A DNA stretch of 64,000 nt from Polyodon spathula (GCF_017654505.1 NC_054548.1:35326570-35390569); one strand, 5' to 3'. Shown: positions 33,872 through 46,890, counted from the first letter of the stretch. Program-made: numbers and translations. Notes: generated by a model not told the origin, from the sequence alone.

Positions 33872-36060
33872 ACAAGTATAAGACAGTGGGGTGATAGCTC
33901 TGCTGTTCAGCACAGGAATTGTGTTTTTGCGACTGTTCACCATAATAGCTTTAGCTTGGGTGAATATTGTTTGTGAAGTCTGTTTGTGGGCTTTATTTAT
34001 TTGATTTAATTTAATTTTGAATACAAAAGTGTTCTCCCAGCACTGAACTACATCTCCTGTCTCTGCTATTCCTACCTCTAGCCTTCCTTTTCCACACGGT
34101 TCATTTGGAGAACACAGTGCTTTCTTTGGTGGACAGAGGGAATCTCCTTGCAGCTCATGCTGCCATGACCTGTTTCACTGAAACTGTGAGACTCATGAAT
34201 CACGTAATAATAGAGGGGAATCAGACTCTGCTGTAGAGAATACTGGTGCAACCAAATGCATTGTTATATGCCTAAAACAATATTGAGAAAGTACCATATA
34301 TTCTCAGGGTAAAGAAGGATTAAAATCCCAAGTGTTCTTTCCCTCTGAAGCTACAACAGGAAGAAGAAAAGAGACAAGGGGAACTTGATTCATAGAAGCA
34401 ATGAAAAAGGAGGATTGTCTGTTTACATTAAATGGCAGAGTTATATACAAGAGGATTATAAAGTCGGTATGCCACTTTATAATGCAGCAGTTATAAGAAG
34501 GAAGCTGATGTCAATGTACCTCATGGTATGATTTACACCGGAAAGCCAGAAGACGCAGCACACTATCCGTACTTGCCTTCACACGAGTGCTTTCTGTGTT
34601 CTATAGCTGCCCTCTAACCTGGCAGTCTTCAGCACCTACATTAAAATGTACAGCATTTGTTTCTTGCCCAGTTATTTATCACTCTCCAATTTAGGATGTT
34701 GAATTACATTTGCTCATTGTAGCAACAACACGAAGGTAAGTGGGTGACCCTGATCCCATGACTAAGCCATTTGATTCTTTACACGCAGGAACGTGAGAGA
34801 GCATGTCAGCTAGCTGCCAGCCACTGGAGCCCAAAGGCCTGTCCTGCAGGTGTCCTCAAGTTCACTAGGTGCCAGACCAGTGGAGTCCACTATAGCATGA
34901 TAAGGAGAAACAGTCCCTGCCAGTTTTTCCTTCATAACCTAGAGGAGTGCCTGAGAAAATTCCTGTGGTATCCCCAGAGAAGACCGGCGACTTTGCACAG
35001 TAAGGAAGTATATATCTGACCCTGCAAACCCCTACACACATACTTTTACCAGTATTCTTTCTTACAAAAAAATGTAAGACAATGCGCTGTTATTTTCACT
35101 TGAAAATTCCAGGCACTGTTGCACTGAATAAAATTGTGGGTTATTTTTATAATTATTTTTTTCTTCATCTAACACACACTCACACTCACACTTAAAGCAG
35201 GATGGCTAGATTTCATTGTTAAAATGATTGTAAAATACCATTTCCATGTGAAAGTAGAGAATGTGGGAATAGTACCATTGTGAAACATCAGCTAAGAGTT
35301 CAAGAGAGTTTGTACTAATTCCATGTTGTAATGACATCTTAAATTATTGGTAGTTTGATTAATTCTGGGATTGGATTTAAACGGCCTTCATTTGGTTTTG
35401 TGTTATTTAATCTTTTAACCCTGCATTCTTAATCAAAACTCAGAGCAGCTCCTTAATCTAGAAATCGCTCAGAAGATTAAGAATTTTTGACCCTGCGCAG
35501 CTGCTACCTTTTCTGTTTTTTTTTCTCTGTTTTTTAAGATGCTCTGGTTATTCTTTTTTGGGCTGGTTTATATAATAATATATTGAAGCAATCTCAAATC
35601 CTTATTGAGAATGTGGTGCAACATAACATATCCTTCAATTTAAGGTGAATATGATAATCCAGTAATTGCATTATGGATGGTGTTTGTGAAGTCCCTTAAT
35701 TGCCACACAAAATCTCACTCGATATCCATCACACACCTCAGTTGTGTAACACACTTTATACAGGGATAGAAAGTGTTGCACCCATGGTAAAAACAGACTG
35801 CTCAAGTAAGTAATGATACTATGTTGGTCTCCTATGTGCATCCTTGAAAAAGAAACCCATGTTATTGTAAACATGTGTTAGATGTGCTAACATTTTGTAG
35901 CATTATTTTTTTTTACTGCAAATTGTACTCTGAGAAAGGGGTACAGGTTAAATATCAAGGAGCAAATATTCCAATATTGAATAAAAGGTAATCATTGATT
36001 TATACAGCATATATGTTTTATGAGCATTTGCCATATAATGCAAAAAATCTAACAAATGCA
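33872..36060. other. Unassigned stretch
   Basis: No gene is assigned. A moderately GC-rich segment at about 34780-35010 gives an 82-codon open frame with no recognised domain and looks like an old dispersed repeat. The rest is AT-rich. Confidence 0.4.
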
Positions 36061-36068
36061 GGCAAAAA

Positions 36069-36350
36069 GGCTCACTTTATTAGAACCTATCTACCCAAGT
36101 GGATGGTCCGGGGCATGTTCTGCTGGTAAATCCTTGGTCCCTTGATTGTTCTGGAGGGCTGATTGTCGTAATTTACTTTAGCTAATAATGCTACACTTGT
36201 ACCCTGATGACGATGGCTACTTCCGAGAAGATAATGCAGTCATCCCCCGAGGCAGAATGGTGTGTGTGAATAAATTAAGGAGTGAAAGAAACTTCAAGCA
36301 TCTTGCATGGACACCACATGTCTGGGATGAACCCTAGAATTGAAATGGTC
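36069..36350 (+). repeat. Decayed interspersed repeat with CACTTTATTAG start
   Basis: The block CTCACTTTATTAGAACCTA, then GGTCCGGGGCATGTTCTGCTGG, resembles a fish repeat whose ends read as CTTTATTAGG-ACACC-type sequence. The assignment is by eye and the class is not known to me. Confidence 0.35.
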
Positions 36351-37136
36351 CCCACCCCTTCTTTCCTGACATTAACTAGCTGCTTCCCTTATTGACTAAC
36401 ATGCGTTGCAGCCACTAACATTATTTGGGCCTAAAGAAAATTCATAGGTAAAATGGTTGATGGAGTGAAACAATAACAGACTACATGAAAGAAGGGTAAG
36501 CAACTGAGAGCTTAACCTAGTGTGGTGCAAGATATCATATTTTAAAATAGATATACATTTATAACATGTGTCCTGTGTAGCACAGTGAACAACAGGTACG
36601 GTAAAGTCTTTGAGGTCCTCCAGGTTTTATAGGAATCATTAAAAATACAACTGATTAAGACCTGAAGGGATGTTAAATTGGTTCGATTTGTACATATTTT
36701 AAATTATTGGATAGAGAATACTGGTTGGTTTTTTTTTTTTTTTTTTTATGAATGGAGACCATCACTTCTCACCCACAAACTGGCTACATTCCCTAGAGCT
36801 GTGTTTCTCACCCTGATCATGGAGACCCACTGTGTCTGCTGGTTTTCATTCCAAATGAGCTCTCAATTACTTAACTAGACCCTGACCCTTTTCTGATTTT
36901 TAGTTAGCTATAACATTTTCTAAGTAACTTGAACCCTGCAACTGTTTAACAGCTGAAAACAATTAAATCTCATATTATGCAAATTCTCAGTTCAATTAAG
37001 GGTCTAGGTCAGTAATTGAGATAAGAGTCAAGTTAATTGAATAGGAGAGATCCAGTCAGTATCACTTTTGAATGAAAAGTCACAAACTTTTATTTGTTGC
37101 CCCCCCGGGACCAGGTGCTCCACGAGATCGTATTAT

Positions 37137-37137
<1 letters not shown>

Positions 37138-37216
<79 letters not shown>
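37138..37216. repeat. (TA)n microsatellite
   Basis: About 38 TA units. Confidence 0.95.
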
Positions 37217-37220
<4 letters not shown>

Positions 37221-37820
37221 AGATTAATCTGAAGCATAAGATTGCCCTGCAAAAGTAATAAAACATGAAAGAAATATGTACTTGTCAAATAAAGCTTTAA
37301 AAGATAGTGTGCCGCTAAGCCTCTTTCAGATTTAGATAACAGTTATCTCTATTTCCGAGAAACAAGAGACATCCTGAAACAAACAGCCAGTCACATGGAT
37401 GGGGTGATATTTATGCTGTAATTTATAGTATGGAAATCTGTGGCATTATATTCCAGAAGCGACTTATATTCGTTTGAACAGAATTTTAATAATCTTCACT
37501 AGTAGCACAGTCTGTCTTTAGTACTGATTTTTTGTACACTGCCTTGCTAAGTTTATTACTAATTCTGACACTTAATACACCAAAAATTAGAAGTAATAAA
37601 CCTTCACGGGTCATTGCATGGGAAATCAATGAGACGTTCATATTTTTCTATGTAAATGATTGATTACCACAAAATATTAGGTTCCTAAATATCTGTCAGT
37701 GAACCTCTACAGTAAAAATGCCATGGTTGAATGATTTGTAAGGCTGAGACCTTTTTTCTGGAGGTTGTACGATATGTACTGTAGCTGTCCTGTTCTTCAC
37801 ACATAGAACAAGGTACTTTA

Positions 37821-37862
<42 letters not shown>
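37821..37862. repeat. (AAT)n microsatellite
   Basis: About 14 AAT units. Confidence 0.95.
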
Positions 37863-37863
<1 letters not shown>

Positions 37864-38059
37864 TAAAAGGTCCCCTTTGTTCGGATAGAGAGCGTACAGA
37901 AAATATAAACTGCCTGTTTTAATCCATACATTTCACTAAATTTGCAAATTGTTACGTACATATAGGTGTTCTTCATTTCTCTGTATCAACAACTTTCTTG
38001 CCTATATGGAGTTATGTTAATATTTGACTGCATATAGATTGACTCTGTATTGCTATTTG

Positions 38060-38580
38060 AATTATTAAGTATTTATTTGGCAGACACCTTTCTCCAAGGT
38101 GACTGACAGGTGGTTACAAGGTGTTAATATTTAAATACAGCATAATTTACAATAAGTGCAAATAATACTACTAAAATATTATTTGAAATAGGATTCAACA
38201 AGTTAGGATTACAACAAGTTGTATCTACAATTGAATATTAGTGCAATAGTACACAGATAGTGCATTAGCTGAGAATCCATAACGTGGTGTGTAGGCCAGA
38301 CAAGTCCAGTTCATAGAAGGAGGGGTAGAGCAAGAGATCTACAAATGCAATCTAAACAGGTGGGTCTTGAGGAGGCAGCAGAAGGCAGTGAGAGACGGAG
38401 CAGTCCTGAAGTTCTCCATTAGCTGATTCCATCACAGAGGGACTAGGGAAGAGGAGGAGCAGGCACAGCAGGATGGAGAGTGGAGGGAAGCCATGACCAG
38501 TCGGTTAGTTGGCGGTAGGAGGGGGAAGTGTGGTGAAGTGATCAGTAGGCTGACTTCACCAAGACCAAGGGACTTGAATG
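38060..38580 (+). repeat. Dispersed fish repeat (TATTTGGCAGAC... type)
   Basis: It begins TTTATTTGGCAGACACCTTT then CTCCAAGGTGACT, a sequence I recognise as a common dispersed element of fish genomes. It continues through a GGTGGGTCTTGAGGAG block and a purine-rich GAGGAGGAGC segment typical of the same element. The class was not determined. Confidence 0.6.
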
Positions 38581-39250
38581 GAATAAATGACAATTGTAAA
38601 AAAAATAAACGTAATCAGCTCACATACAGTACCATATCATAAGTTGATCCAATATTGGTAAAAAGGTAAGCCAAAGTTGTTGTGGCACAGATTGTTAATT
38701 TGTCTATGTATACAGGGCTACTTTGTGACAAAGTTGGAAGCCCCCATAAACTTTTGGTCCATATTGTTTTGTTGGGAAGAAGCAGCATTCATGATCAATT
38801 GCCATTGACTAAGCAGCTGCAGTACTTGCTCACATATGATAAAAAATGTGATGGCAGATGTAACCAATGGATGGTAAAAAAAAATCAGTATTTAAAAATG
38901 ACATACTTTTGGGATATTCATTTGTAAGTGTGTTCATAGAATGTGTTTTTTTTTTTTTTTGCTTATGAGTGATATTGAATACATTTGTACTGTGGGCTAG
39001 GTTTAGATTTTTTATAGAAACGTTTTCATACTAACTTTTGTACTTGATAACAAATTTAGAAATACAATTGAGGCCTATGATTAATATGTTTTTGTGACGA
39101 ATTTGAAGCTATTAATATGTTTCAATATTTCAATATTCCAGCTGTTTTATTTTGAACTCGTTAAGTTTATCCTGATGTCTAATGAGTGACACAGAATTCA
39201 CAAGTTCATAAGTGTTTGTGGGTACAATTAATAGACAAAGAGGAGATGTC
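38581..39250. other. Unassigned stretch
   Basis: An 81-codon open frame at 38682-38927 shows no recognised domain. The rest is AT-rich. Confidence 0.4.
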
Positions 39251-39254
39251 ATAC

Positions 39255-39330
39255 CTTTTATTGGACTAACTAAATAATAATTATTCACAAGCTTTCAAGA
39301 ACTCAAAGGTCTCTTCTTCGGGTGAAAGTA
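39255..39330 (-). repeat. Possible Penelope-like element end
   Basis: The plus-strand series ACCTTTTATTGGACTAACTA, then CACAAGCTTTC, then CAAAGGTCTCTTCTTCGGG is a dispersed vertebrate repeat motif. I associate it with the terminal regions of Penelope-like retroelements. On the minus strand it reads CCGAAGAAGAGACC followed by TTGAAAGCTTG, loosely like a hammerhead ribozyme core, but the first core segment departs from CTGATGA. Confidence 0.35.
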
Positions 39331-40127
39331 GGAAAGAGATTGATGTTTAATTTTCAAAGGTAGCATCAGAACTTTAACAGCTTTTTATCTGGGTACAATT
39401 AAAAAACTTAGACAATAAGCCGGGATAAAACACAACATCATCATGCAATAACTGAAAGAGAGTTTCAAATAATCAAGCATTCTAAAGCCCTGAGCCCTGA
39501 CACAGCTGTTGGTCTTATGAGTAAAGTTTGGTTTGATGTCCAGTTACATTTTGGACACAGGGGAAAAGAAGGAAACAGACAGCTACTGGCAGATTCTTTT
39601 GTTATAAAAACAGATGAAATGGAGTTAAGTATGCCACCATGACTTTTAACAAAATTACAAAAAAAATGACAAAAATCCATACGAATGGATCAAAGAATGT
39701 CACCACAGATTCATGTTTGAAGAGCCCGTAAATCACATATTTTTAAAACATGTTTTTGGTTTGCAATCTTAAAGGCAAGTGGGGTGACTTTGGGTTCTGC
39801 CATCTTGGGGAGCTAGTGGTTATGGACCAGAGCGCGCTCAATGACAGGCAATGTGGGGGGGATTTGATACAAAAGGTGTGATTTGATCTTCTATTTAACC
39901 TGACGCAAGTGTGTCTCCCAACTGCCAAAAACATATTTGAGATCCATAAGGATAAAAACAGAGTTGAATAAAAGGGTTGGATAAAACCTGTGGAAGGCAA
40001 CTCGACCAAGGCCTATTGCAGTTATTGCAAAGCTGAACTGTCTGCAAAGGATAGTGATATAAACAAGTCTTACATAAAAGCATGTTGTGAATGGGAGAGA
40101 TTGAATCTGTGCTGCAACTCTACCTCC
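39331..40127. other. Unassigned stretch
   Basis: No gene or classified repeat is recognised. Confidence 0.5.
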
Positions 40128-40250
40128 CGAACAGGATAGGCGCTAAGTAAGGTTGGTGGTACACCTTCATAGGAATGGGCAGACTCAGTGGTAGGACACA
40201 ACTGGAAGTAGGACGTTTTGATGAAAGGGCGTAGCTGTAAGACTGCTAAA
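40128..40250 (+). repeat. Dispersed repeat shared with 56120-56240
   Basis: Shared blocks in order are GG-AGG-GC-AA-TAAGG-TGGTGG, CCTTCA-AG-ATGGG, TGGTAGGACA-AAC, GAAGT-GG and TGAAAGGGC, then AAACAACTC. Identity is roughly 70% by eye. It may be an LTR or a LINE segment; the second copy sits directly before an L2-like reverse transcriptase scrap. Confidence 0.55.
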
Positions 40251-40999
40251 CAACTCTATTGTGATCAGCTGTGGCGTACACAGTGATTGAATAAAGCATG
40301 GCACTGTACTGATCACAGGGAGGAGTTTGGGCAGTACAAAGGAGACACAGCTACTTGAGTACTAGCCCTTAAGCTGAAACGTAACCCAGCCGGAACTTTG
40401 CATTGTTTTGTTTTGTTTTGTATTTTGGCTAGTACGGGAGCTGAAGCTACTAGAGCCAGAACAACCACCCACAGCACCTCAGAGCACAAAGCCCTGAACC
40501 CTGGACACTGTATTTATTGTTTTGTTTGTTTATTATTCCTGATTCAAGTCCCCACTACTGTTGATGCGAGAGGGGAACAGTTGTGTAAACAAACACCAGA
40601 TGATTGTTTGGACATTATATACTTCTCCACACCATGTACAGAAGGTTCAGTTGTTTTCCAATCCGAAGCAGAAGCATCTTGGCTTCAAGCTCATTGACAA
40701 TGAAAAGGTAACATCGGCATGTAAAGCAGAGGGCAGACTTTCATTGTTTATTGAGGAGCACTGCTCCATTCTGATGTGATTATTTGACCGAAGTCTGCAA
40801 AAAAGTATTTGGTGACTCAAAAGCAGCCTTGATGGTGACATTACACCGTACAAAATGTACAGAAATGATAAGGGTGACTTGGCAACAAAAAATAGGAGCA
40901 GTTGTACATCATTTTTGGAGCTTGTCCCGCTACAATCTGGTGATACAAGAGGCCTAGTAGTGGCCCTCATTAATGTAATTGAAAAATCTGCTATACATG
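40251..40999. other. Unassigned stretch ahead of the second gypsy copy
   Basis: It contains an AATAAA at about 40290 and a repeated GTTTT run at 40404-40420, so part may be an LTR. The open frames at 40398-40779 have no recognised domain. Confidence 0.35.
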
Positions 41000-41119
41000 T
41001 TTGCTTTCCATAGAAGCAGCTGTGAGTAGGATACTGAACAAATGGGAAGATCTGAAGCTACACTTCCAGCTCTCTAAAGAAGGACAGCTGCTACAAGGCA
41101 GAGATATTTTTCCCCCCAT

Positions 41120-41640
41120 GTACAGTGAAGAACAGACCACAGGGTCGTTGTAGACACGGGGTCGAGGATGACAATGTTGCAGCCCGACGTGATTCAGGGA
41201 CGGGTCCACCTGTCACCCACAACCGTTCAGCTATGCATTATGAAGATCCAGGTGGGTGGCCAGACGGTACATCACCCTGTATGGACTTCTGCATCCTTGG
41301 CCTGGACTTCCTCCAAGCCACCAGGAGCCAGTTGGACCTCCGGACTGGGTTCCTGCGTTTCCAGGGGGGGCCAACCTTCACCATGGCACCCGTACCAGCC
41401 AACCCCCCAGGGTGTCCTGTCGAGGGTTTGGGCCTCCTTGCCCAAAGACTACAAAGAGGCCCAATCTCCGCGGGATACAAGACCAGGGAACAAGTGTGCC
41501 CCGTGAAAACTGTCCAACGAAGCCCACCGGCTCCTAACAGGTCACCGCCGGAACATACCGACATGATCAGGATGTGGCCACCAAGGACAACTTCACCAAG
41601 GACACCTGGGCTACAACAAGTGGCCCAATGAACACAATCA
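41120..41640 (+). pseudogene. Gypsy-like aspartic protease region
   Basis: The frame reads VVVDTGSRMTMLQPDVIQ, with the catalytic DTGS at 41153-41164. Further on come VGGQTVHHPVW and CILGLDFLQATRSQLDLRTG, which contains the ILG-type second conserved block of retropepsins. Frame changes occur between the blocks. This enzyme would cut the element polyprotein. Confidence 0.8.
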
Positions 41641-42059
41641 GAACACAACAGTGGACACACCAGGATAATCTCGACTCCCGTGGAACCAGCCCAGGCACTC
41701 CACCCCTCAACTCATAGCAATCCAGGTCAGATTGACCACACCCCCACCAGCAACTCTAGGCCCGCAGAAATGGACGCTGCTTTGGCAGTAGTAACCACAG
41801 TCTGACGCCACAGTTGCAAGGGGCTTAGCCTGGCGCACAGGGCCCAACTGGGAACTACTGGAAGAGCACCACCACAGTTTCACAAGCAGCCTGAGGGGGC
41901 GGGACCGACCCACCTTGTCCAGCACACCACAGACATGGAGGACATGACACCCATCAAGCTCTGATCCGGAAGCTTACCAATGGCACGCCAGGAGGCATCC
42001 AAGAAAGTCTTCAGGGAGATGCAGGAAGCCTGCTTCATAGAACCCTTGGACAGCCCCTG

Positions 42060-42400
42060 GTGATGGTTCCAAAAATTCATGTTTTTGTGTGAGACTATAG
42101 GCGGCTGAACGAAGTGATGAGGAAAGATGTCTACCCCCTCCACCCTGTCGATGAATCACTGGACCTGGTCGCAGGGTCAATGTGGTTTTCATCACTGGAC
42201 TTAAAAATTGGCTACTGGCAGGTGGCCCTTGCACCAGCAGCAAGGCCAAAGACACACTTCTCCACAGGCAGGGGACTGGCAACTCTGGGTGATGCTGTTC
42301 AGAATTTGCTATACCCCTGGAACATTCGAGCGGCTCATGGGAGTGCCTTGTGTACCTCAATGACCTGATGGTGCACAGGCCATCCTTTCAGTCTGCCCCG
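42060..42400 (+). pseudogene. Gypsy-like reverse transcriptase region
   Basis: Visible are DYRRLNEVMRKDVYPL, then WFSSLDLKIGYWQVALA carrying the first catalytic aspartate (SLDLK). In another frame ECLVYLNDLMVH follows. The usual YLDD catalytic pair reads YLND here, so one aspartate is changed in addition to the frameshifts. The following palm-to-thumb segment is short. Confidence 0.8.
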
Positions 42401-42479
42401 GATGCCAGAGAAGTGGCGCTTCTTGGGCCAGCATAGCAGCACCCCCACATTAACTAGTGAAGAAAGCAGAGCCCTCTAT

Positions 42480-42930
42480 ACGGATGGAGGAGCAGCAAGC
42501 TGCTTTCCAGACCCTCCAGAAGGCACCAACTCAGGCCAAGGTACTCTCGCCCCAGACCTCACCTTGCCTCCAAGACATGGACATGAGTAATGAAGTCATC
42601 CGAGCTGTGCTGGCTCAGCATGGACCCGTCTGTGAGCGGGTGGTGGCATACTACAGCCGGTTACTCCGTAAACATGAAAGATACTGTTTGACCCGACGGA
42701 TACTACTGGCAGTGGTAGCGTCGGTCCGATACTTCAAGCACTACCTGTGAACACTCTCCTTTACTGTTCGGACAGACCATGCTGCTCTGCAGTAACTCCT
42801 GACCTTCAGGGAGCCGGAGCGACAGGTTGCCTGCCTTTCCAGTACACCATTCAACACCGTGCTGGAGCTCGCTATTCCAACGCAGACGCCTTATCCTGTC
42901 GCCATTTCACTGAAAGCCAGAAAGAGAGCT
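42480..42930 (+). pseudogene. Gypsy-like RNase H region and connection
   Basis: EEQQAAFQTLQKA opens the connection. VAYYSRLLRKHERYC and VVASVRYFKHYL follow, matching the RNase H segments of gypsy elements (a YSR-L...E-Y-C block). IQHRAGARYSNADALSCR is the characteristic RNase H end that precedes integrase. A stop interrupts after the YFKHYL block. Confidence 0.8.
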
Positions 42931-43159
42931 GACCCCGACCAGGAGTGGTGCCAGGAGGAGCTCCCAATGAGGGAGGAGATGGTTTCTAGCAGGGAACTGA
43001 CCACGGTGGGGGCCGAAGAACGGATATGTTGGCAGGAGGACTCTGACTTGCGGCCAGTGCTGCATTGGACAGTTGACCAGGGGGGTGGTGGCCTTGGAAT
43101 CGATGGCCACGAAGGCACTGTGGTCCCAAGTCCGGGATGGCTTCTTACAGTGGCATTGG

Positions 43160-44330
43160 AGTGAGTCGGCCACGAGAGAAGTAAGCTGGCAGCTAGTGGC
43201 CCCCAACAGGCTTCGGGATTTCATGCTGAAGGCACGCCACAGCAGCCCTGGAACCGGACATTTTGGAGTAATGAAAACCCTGCGCCCAGTCCAGCCATTG
43301 TTCCATTGGGGACGTCGCAGGAGAGATACTACTGCCGGCTGTGAGATGAATGCATTGTGCGAAAGGGACTGGTCGCACTCTACCAACATTTGGAGAGGGT
43401 GGGGGGTCAACATATTGATGCCATTCCCAAGCTCCGACAAGGGCAACTATTTTATCCTTGGTTATTTTATCAAATGGCTAGAGGCATATGCCCTGCCCAA
43501 CCAGGAGGCAGACATGGTGGCTGAAGTTCTGTTGGAGAGGTTCTTCAGCTGATTTGGTGTCCCCATGGAGCTACATAGTGATCAAGACCGGAACTTCGAG
43601 TTGTAGGTCTTTGTGGAGATGTGCTGAAGACTGGGGACTCGCAAAACTCAACACCCTCCTCCAGCCGCAGAGCTGCAGCCCAGTTAGCGATCACTACCTC
43701 TGTTCACCAACGGGACTGGGCCGTCCAACTGCTGCTGGCCCTCCTTGCATGCCGCTCCGCCATACAGGAGTTGACCGGCTGCAACCTGGCACTCCTCATG
43801 CAGGGGAGGGAGCTCTGCACGCCCACCAAGATGATGCTCACTTGGCCACCAGACACCGCCACTGAGATACCCAGGCCAGAGTACGGCCACCAATTACAGG
43901 ATCTCTCTGAGAAAGCCCATGGCTTCAACCGGAGACAGCTACAAGCCCCGAGCTGCCACCGGAAAAGCAACAATGAACGGATACAGGGAAGGCACATCAT
44001 GGCCGGGGAGCTCATGTGGATATTCCCCCCATCACAAACAGAGCCACTGACCCAAGTTGGACAGCTCGAGGATTGGGCCAAGTGAAGTACTGGGGCACAT
44101 CTGCGAGACGGTGTGCAGGGTTCAGTTACCACCCAGAGAATGGCAGGTGGTGCTCCACTAAGAGCAGCTCGCCACCTACCCTGTCCAGCCCAACCCGGCA
44201 GCACCTGCCTCCCCCTTACCTGGCAGTCCTGCTCTGCCAGATAGTCCCATTCCACCAGGACTTGACAGACTGCCACCTGCAGATGCAGGGAGCCCTGAGT
44301 CACCTGGGCTGCCAAGACCCAGACACACAT
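43160..44330 (+). pseudogene. Gypsy-like integrase and C-terminal region
   Basis: GNYFILGYFIKWLEAYALPNQEA matches the strand after the first catalytic aspartate of integrase. FGVPMELHSDQDRNFE carries the second aspartate in HSDQ. Downstream, the proline-rich tail (blocks such as PALPDSPIPPG) is typical for this group. Many stops and frame changes occur. Confidence 0.75.
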
Positions 44331-44387
44331 GTTGTTTTTGGGACTTTGTTGATCACCTTGAGGATGAGGAACTTTAACAGGGGGAGC

Positions 44388-44870
44388 TGTGTAACGACTC
44401 TGCGTCTGCTGTAACCACGTTCGTGAAGGTTCTAGTCTAGGGTCAACAGTTCAGTGCAGCAGGTGTTCCGGGACGGGAGAATCTCCACCATTCAGGGGCT
44501 TGGCTTGGTGCACGAGTGTCCACAGTTGCAACATTGTTGACAGAATCAAGGGACGAGATGCTGCAACTTCAGGGGATCAAGAGCGGAAAGCCATGTTTGC
44601 TTGGAATTGGTGGCTGGTGCTGCCAAGAAGTAGAGACAAGCTGGAAAGAAAAGAGCACAGAAATGAGACTACAGTAAACAGAGGAGAGACGAGCTGGAGA
44701 GGAAAGAGCACAGAAGCGAGACCACAGTAAACAGAGGAGAACCAGAGACTGTGCTTAGTGGCTGTAGCACACGGCCGAGAGAGAAGGAGAGAGAGAGCCA
44801 AGCACAACTGTGATGTAAGAGATAACATAATGACAAACACCAGGAACTGACAGTTGTTGGACCAAAGTAT
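44388..44870 (+). mobile_element. 3' LTR of the second gypsy copy
   Basis: It starts TGTGTAACGACTC immediately after the polypurine tract. A tandem duplication of about 54 bp is inside (GAGCTGGA(A/G)AG(A/G)AAAGAGCACAG at about 44636 and 44690). The right border was not resolved, and no clear left LTR was found for comparison. Confidence 0.55.
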
Positions 44871-46529
44871 GTTAAGAGACTAACTGATTCCTTGCCTAGG
44901 CATCTTCAGATACTATGAGAGATGGCCAACCTGATACCAAGTGCATACAGGGCCCATTTCTTGTATAAAACTTCCAGGAAAATGAAAAAAAAAGTTTCAG
45001 AAAGGGCCTTCATTAGTGTAATTTTCTTGTCTTCAAACTGGGGAGCTTATTCTGGCAGGGACCTGCATTATATTTTACATTAATAATCATAACTAGCATT
45101 ATAAGCTTTACAGTGATATGAATCACATGACAATAAATTCAGCATATTGTTTTACTCGGGTAACAAGTGTAATAATAATAATATCATCGTAAAAAGTAGG
45201 AGCCCATATTCAACATAATAAACTGGTATAGGCATGATAGAGAGAGATCTGAAGCCAGGACTGGCAGCAGAAATAAATCTGTAGATTGTTAAAGTTTACC
45301 TAAACATGTTTTCACCCCCCTACCCCATGCGATAGTATTACAAAATACCATTCAGAGACTTTACTTTCAATGATTTATTCAGACTCTACATTAAACAGCA
45401 CATCAAAAAAGAGTTAAAAAGCTGTGTGCTCTCTCAAGCATTAACTATCTTACAATTCATTTATTCACATTATAATTCAAAAATTAGTATATTAGCAGTT
45501 ATTGCTGTTAATAAATGTATGGTTCAATTCATAGTACAGAAGGATGTGTACATTTGATTACAAAGGTTCACTTAAAATCATGTTAAAAAAGTAAAGCTTT
45601 ACAGAAATGTAACAAGGCATTTTATGAAGATCCTGGCAAATATGGTTGAAAGGAATTCATAGTTATTTACACACACATGTTCAAAAGCACTACAAGCAAT
45701 CTGTTCCAGTTTGCCTTGCTGTAGCTGAAAAAAAAAAAAAACACACTAAAATAATTTGGTCTTTTTATTAAAAAAAAAAAAAAGTGCTTTTAAAACAACA
45801 TTTATTATTGGATACAGTAAACTAAAGGTGTTTTACTAGCATTACAGAACAGGCTGTAAGGTTTAAAACACAACACAGCCTGTTCAATAACACTAATGTT
45901 AGCAGTATTAAAGCAACACTTATTGTAATGCATAACCTTGTTAGACAAAAAATGAGCTCTTGCATTTAAACTCTTAAATGAGAAAACGCTGGTACATACA
46001 AGCTGAAAAAAAGGGTCACTTTATGCAGAGTTGTCATTTATAATTATTCAACACAATCAAGTCTCCAGATGGCTATCTACCAGAACACTAAAACATGTAT
46101 AGTCCCACTAAAACATATATTTTGTTTTGGATGTTAATTTTGGTTTTGAAAGCTGGGTCATTCCATGCTAATGGTGTATAAAAAGTGAGACATACAAACA
46201 CAATTCAAAAACAGGAAAAATAAAACAAATCATAGTAATCTATATAGGGTCTATTTTCTGTATTTAACAGTTTAAAAGGTAGTTTCCTTCTGCACCTCAT
46301 CAGAGCTGGTTGAACACCATGATGGTTTTATAAAAACATACGTAACACGGACAGAAAAAAATCCCAAATCTGAAATAGAAATACTGTTATTTTATTGTTT
46401 TAAGCATCTATTGTTTTATAATAAATATGGGTTAAACTAATTATTTTAATTTTGATCAAGGGCAGGAAATAAATGTATCGGCTACATTACAATACATATT
46501 CCAAAAGTATACGCAATATTTGCAGCTCC
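44871..46529. other. Unassigned AT-rich stretch
   Basis: No gene is recognised. Long low-complexity A/T runs are at 45728-45742 and 45768-45783. The composition would fit an untranslated region, but there is no evidence for one. Confidence 0.45.
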
Positions 46530-46890
46530 CTAGTTGCTTGCTTCAAATCAATTCTCAAGACCCACTTGTTCTCTCTTGCTTTGAATGCTCTTTTCAGCCT
46601 GATATCTTATTAGCTGCTGTCTAAATTGCTATTTCAGGTTTTTCACTCCATTTTATTCATATGATTTTGTATAACACACACACACACACACATCAACAAT
46701 GTTTAGAATTCACATCCTAGCCTTGTATTTAATTTTGCATTGCAAATTTGCATTTGGTTTTTTTACTGTTTGTATTTAATGTAGTATGCCCTGTATTTCA
46801 CTGTAATTTATTATGCATTGTTCCTCACTATCTTGTAAAGCGCTTTGTGATGGTGGTCCACTATGACTGACTGATAAAATTGATAAACTA
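46530..46890 (+). repeat. 3' end of an L2-like LINE
   Basis: The translation FKSILKTHLFSLAF is the C-terminal signature of L2-type ORF2 proteins. About 270 bases later AAAGCGCTTTGTGATGGTGGTCC and ACTGACTGATAAAATTGATA resemble the L2 3' untranslated tail. A (CA)n tract is at 46675-46691. Confidence 0.7.

Larger units (their letters stand above)
36351..38059. other. Unassigned stretch with (TA)n and (AAT)n tracts
   Basis: No gene is visible. It holds a 15-19 base poly-T at about 36729, a (TA)n tract at 37138-37216 and an (AAT)n tract at 37821-37862. Confidence 0.6.
41000..44388 (+). mobile_element. Ty3/gypsy-like retrotransposon, second copy, decayed
   Basis: The protease, reverse transcriptase, RNase H and integrase regions follow in the canonical order on the plus strand. 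A polypurine tract, AACAGGGGGAGC, sits directly before the 3' LTR. The sequence is distinctly GC-richer than its surroundings. Frames are broken in each domain. The left LTR and gag are not clearly recognisable. Confidence 0.85.

Noticed and set aside
34771..35019. An 82-codon plus-strand frame as a possible exon
   Set aside because: No recognised domain, no clear splice context, and a composition like old dispersed repeats.
41000..44870. An endogenous retrovirus with an envelope gene
   Set aside because: After integrase only a proline-rich tail precedes the polypurine tract and LTR; no envelope-like frame with signal or membrane segments is present.
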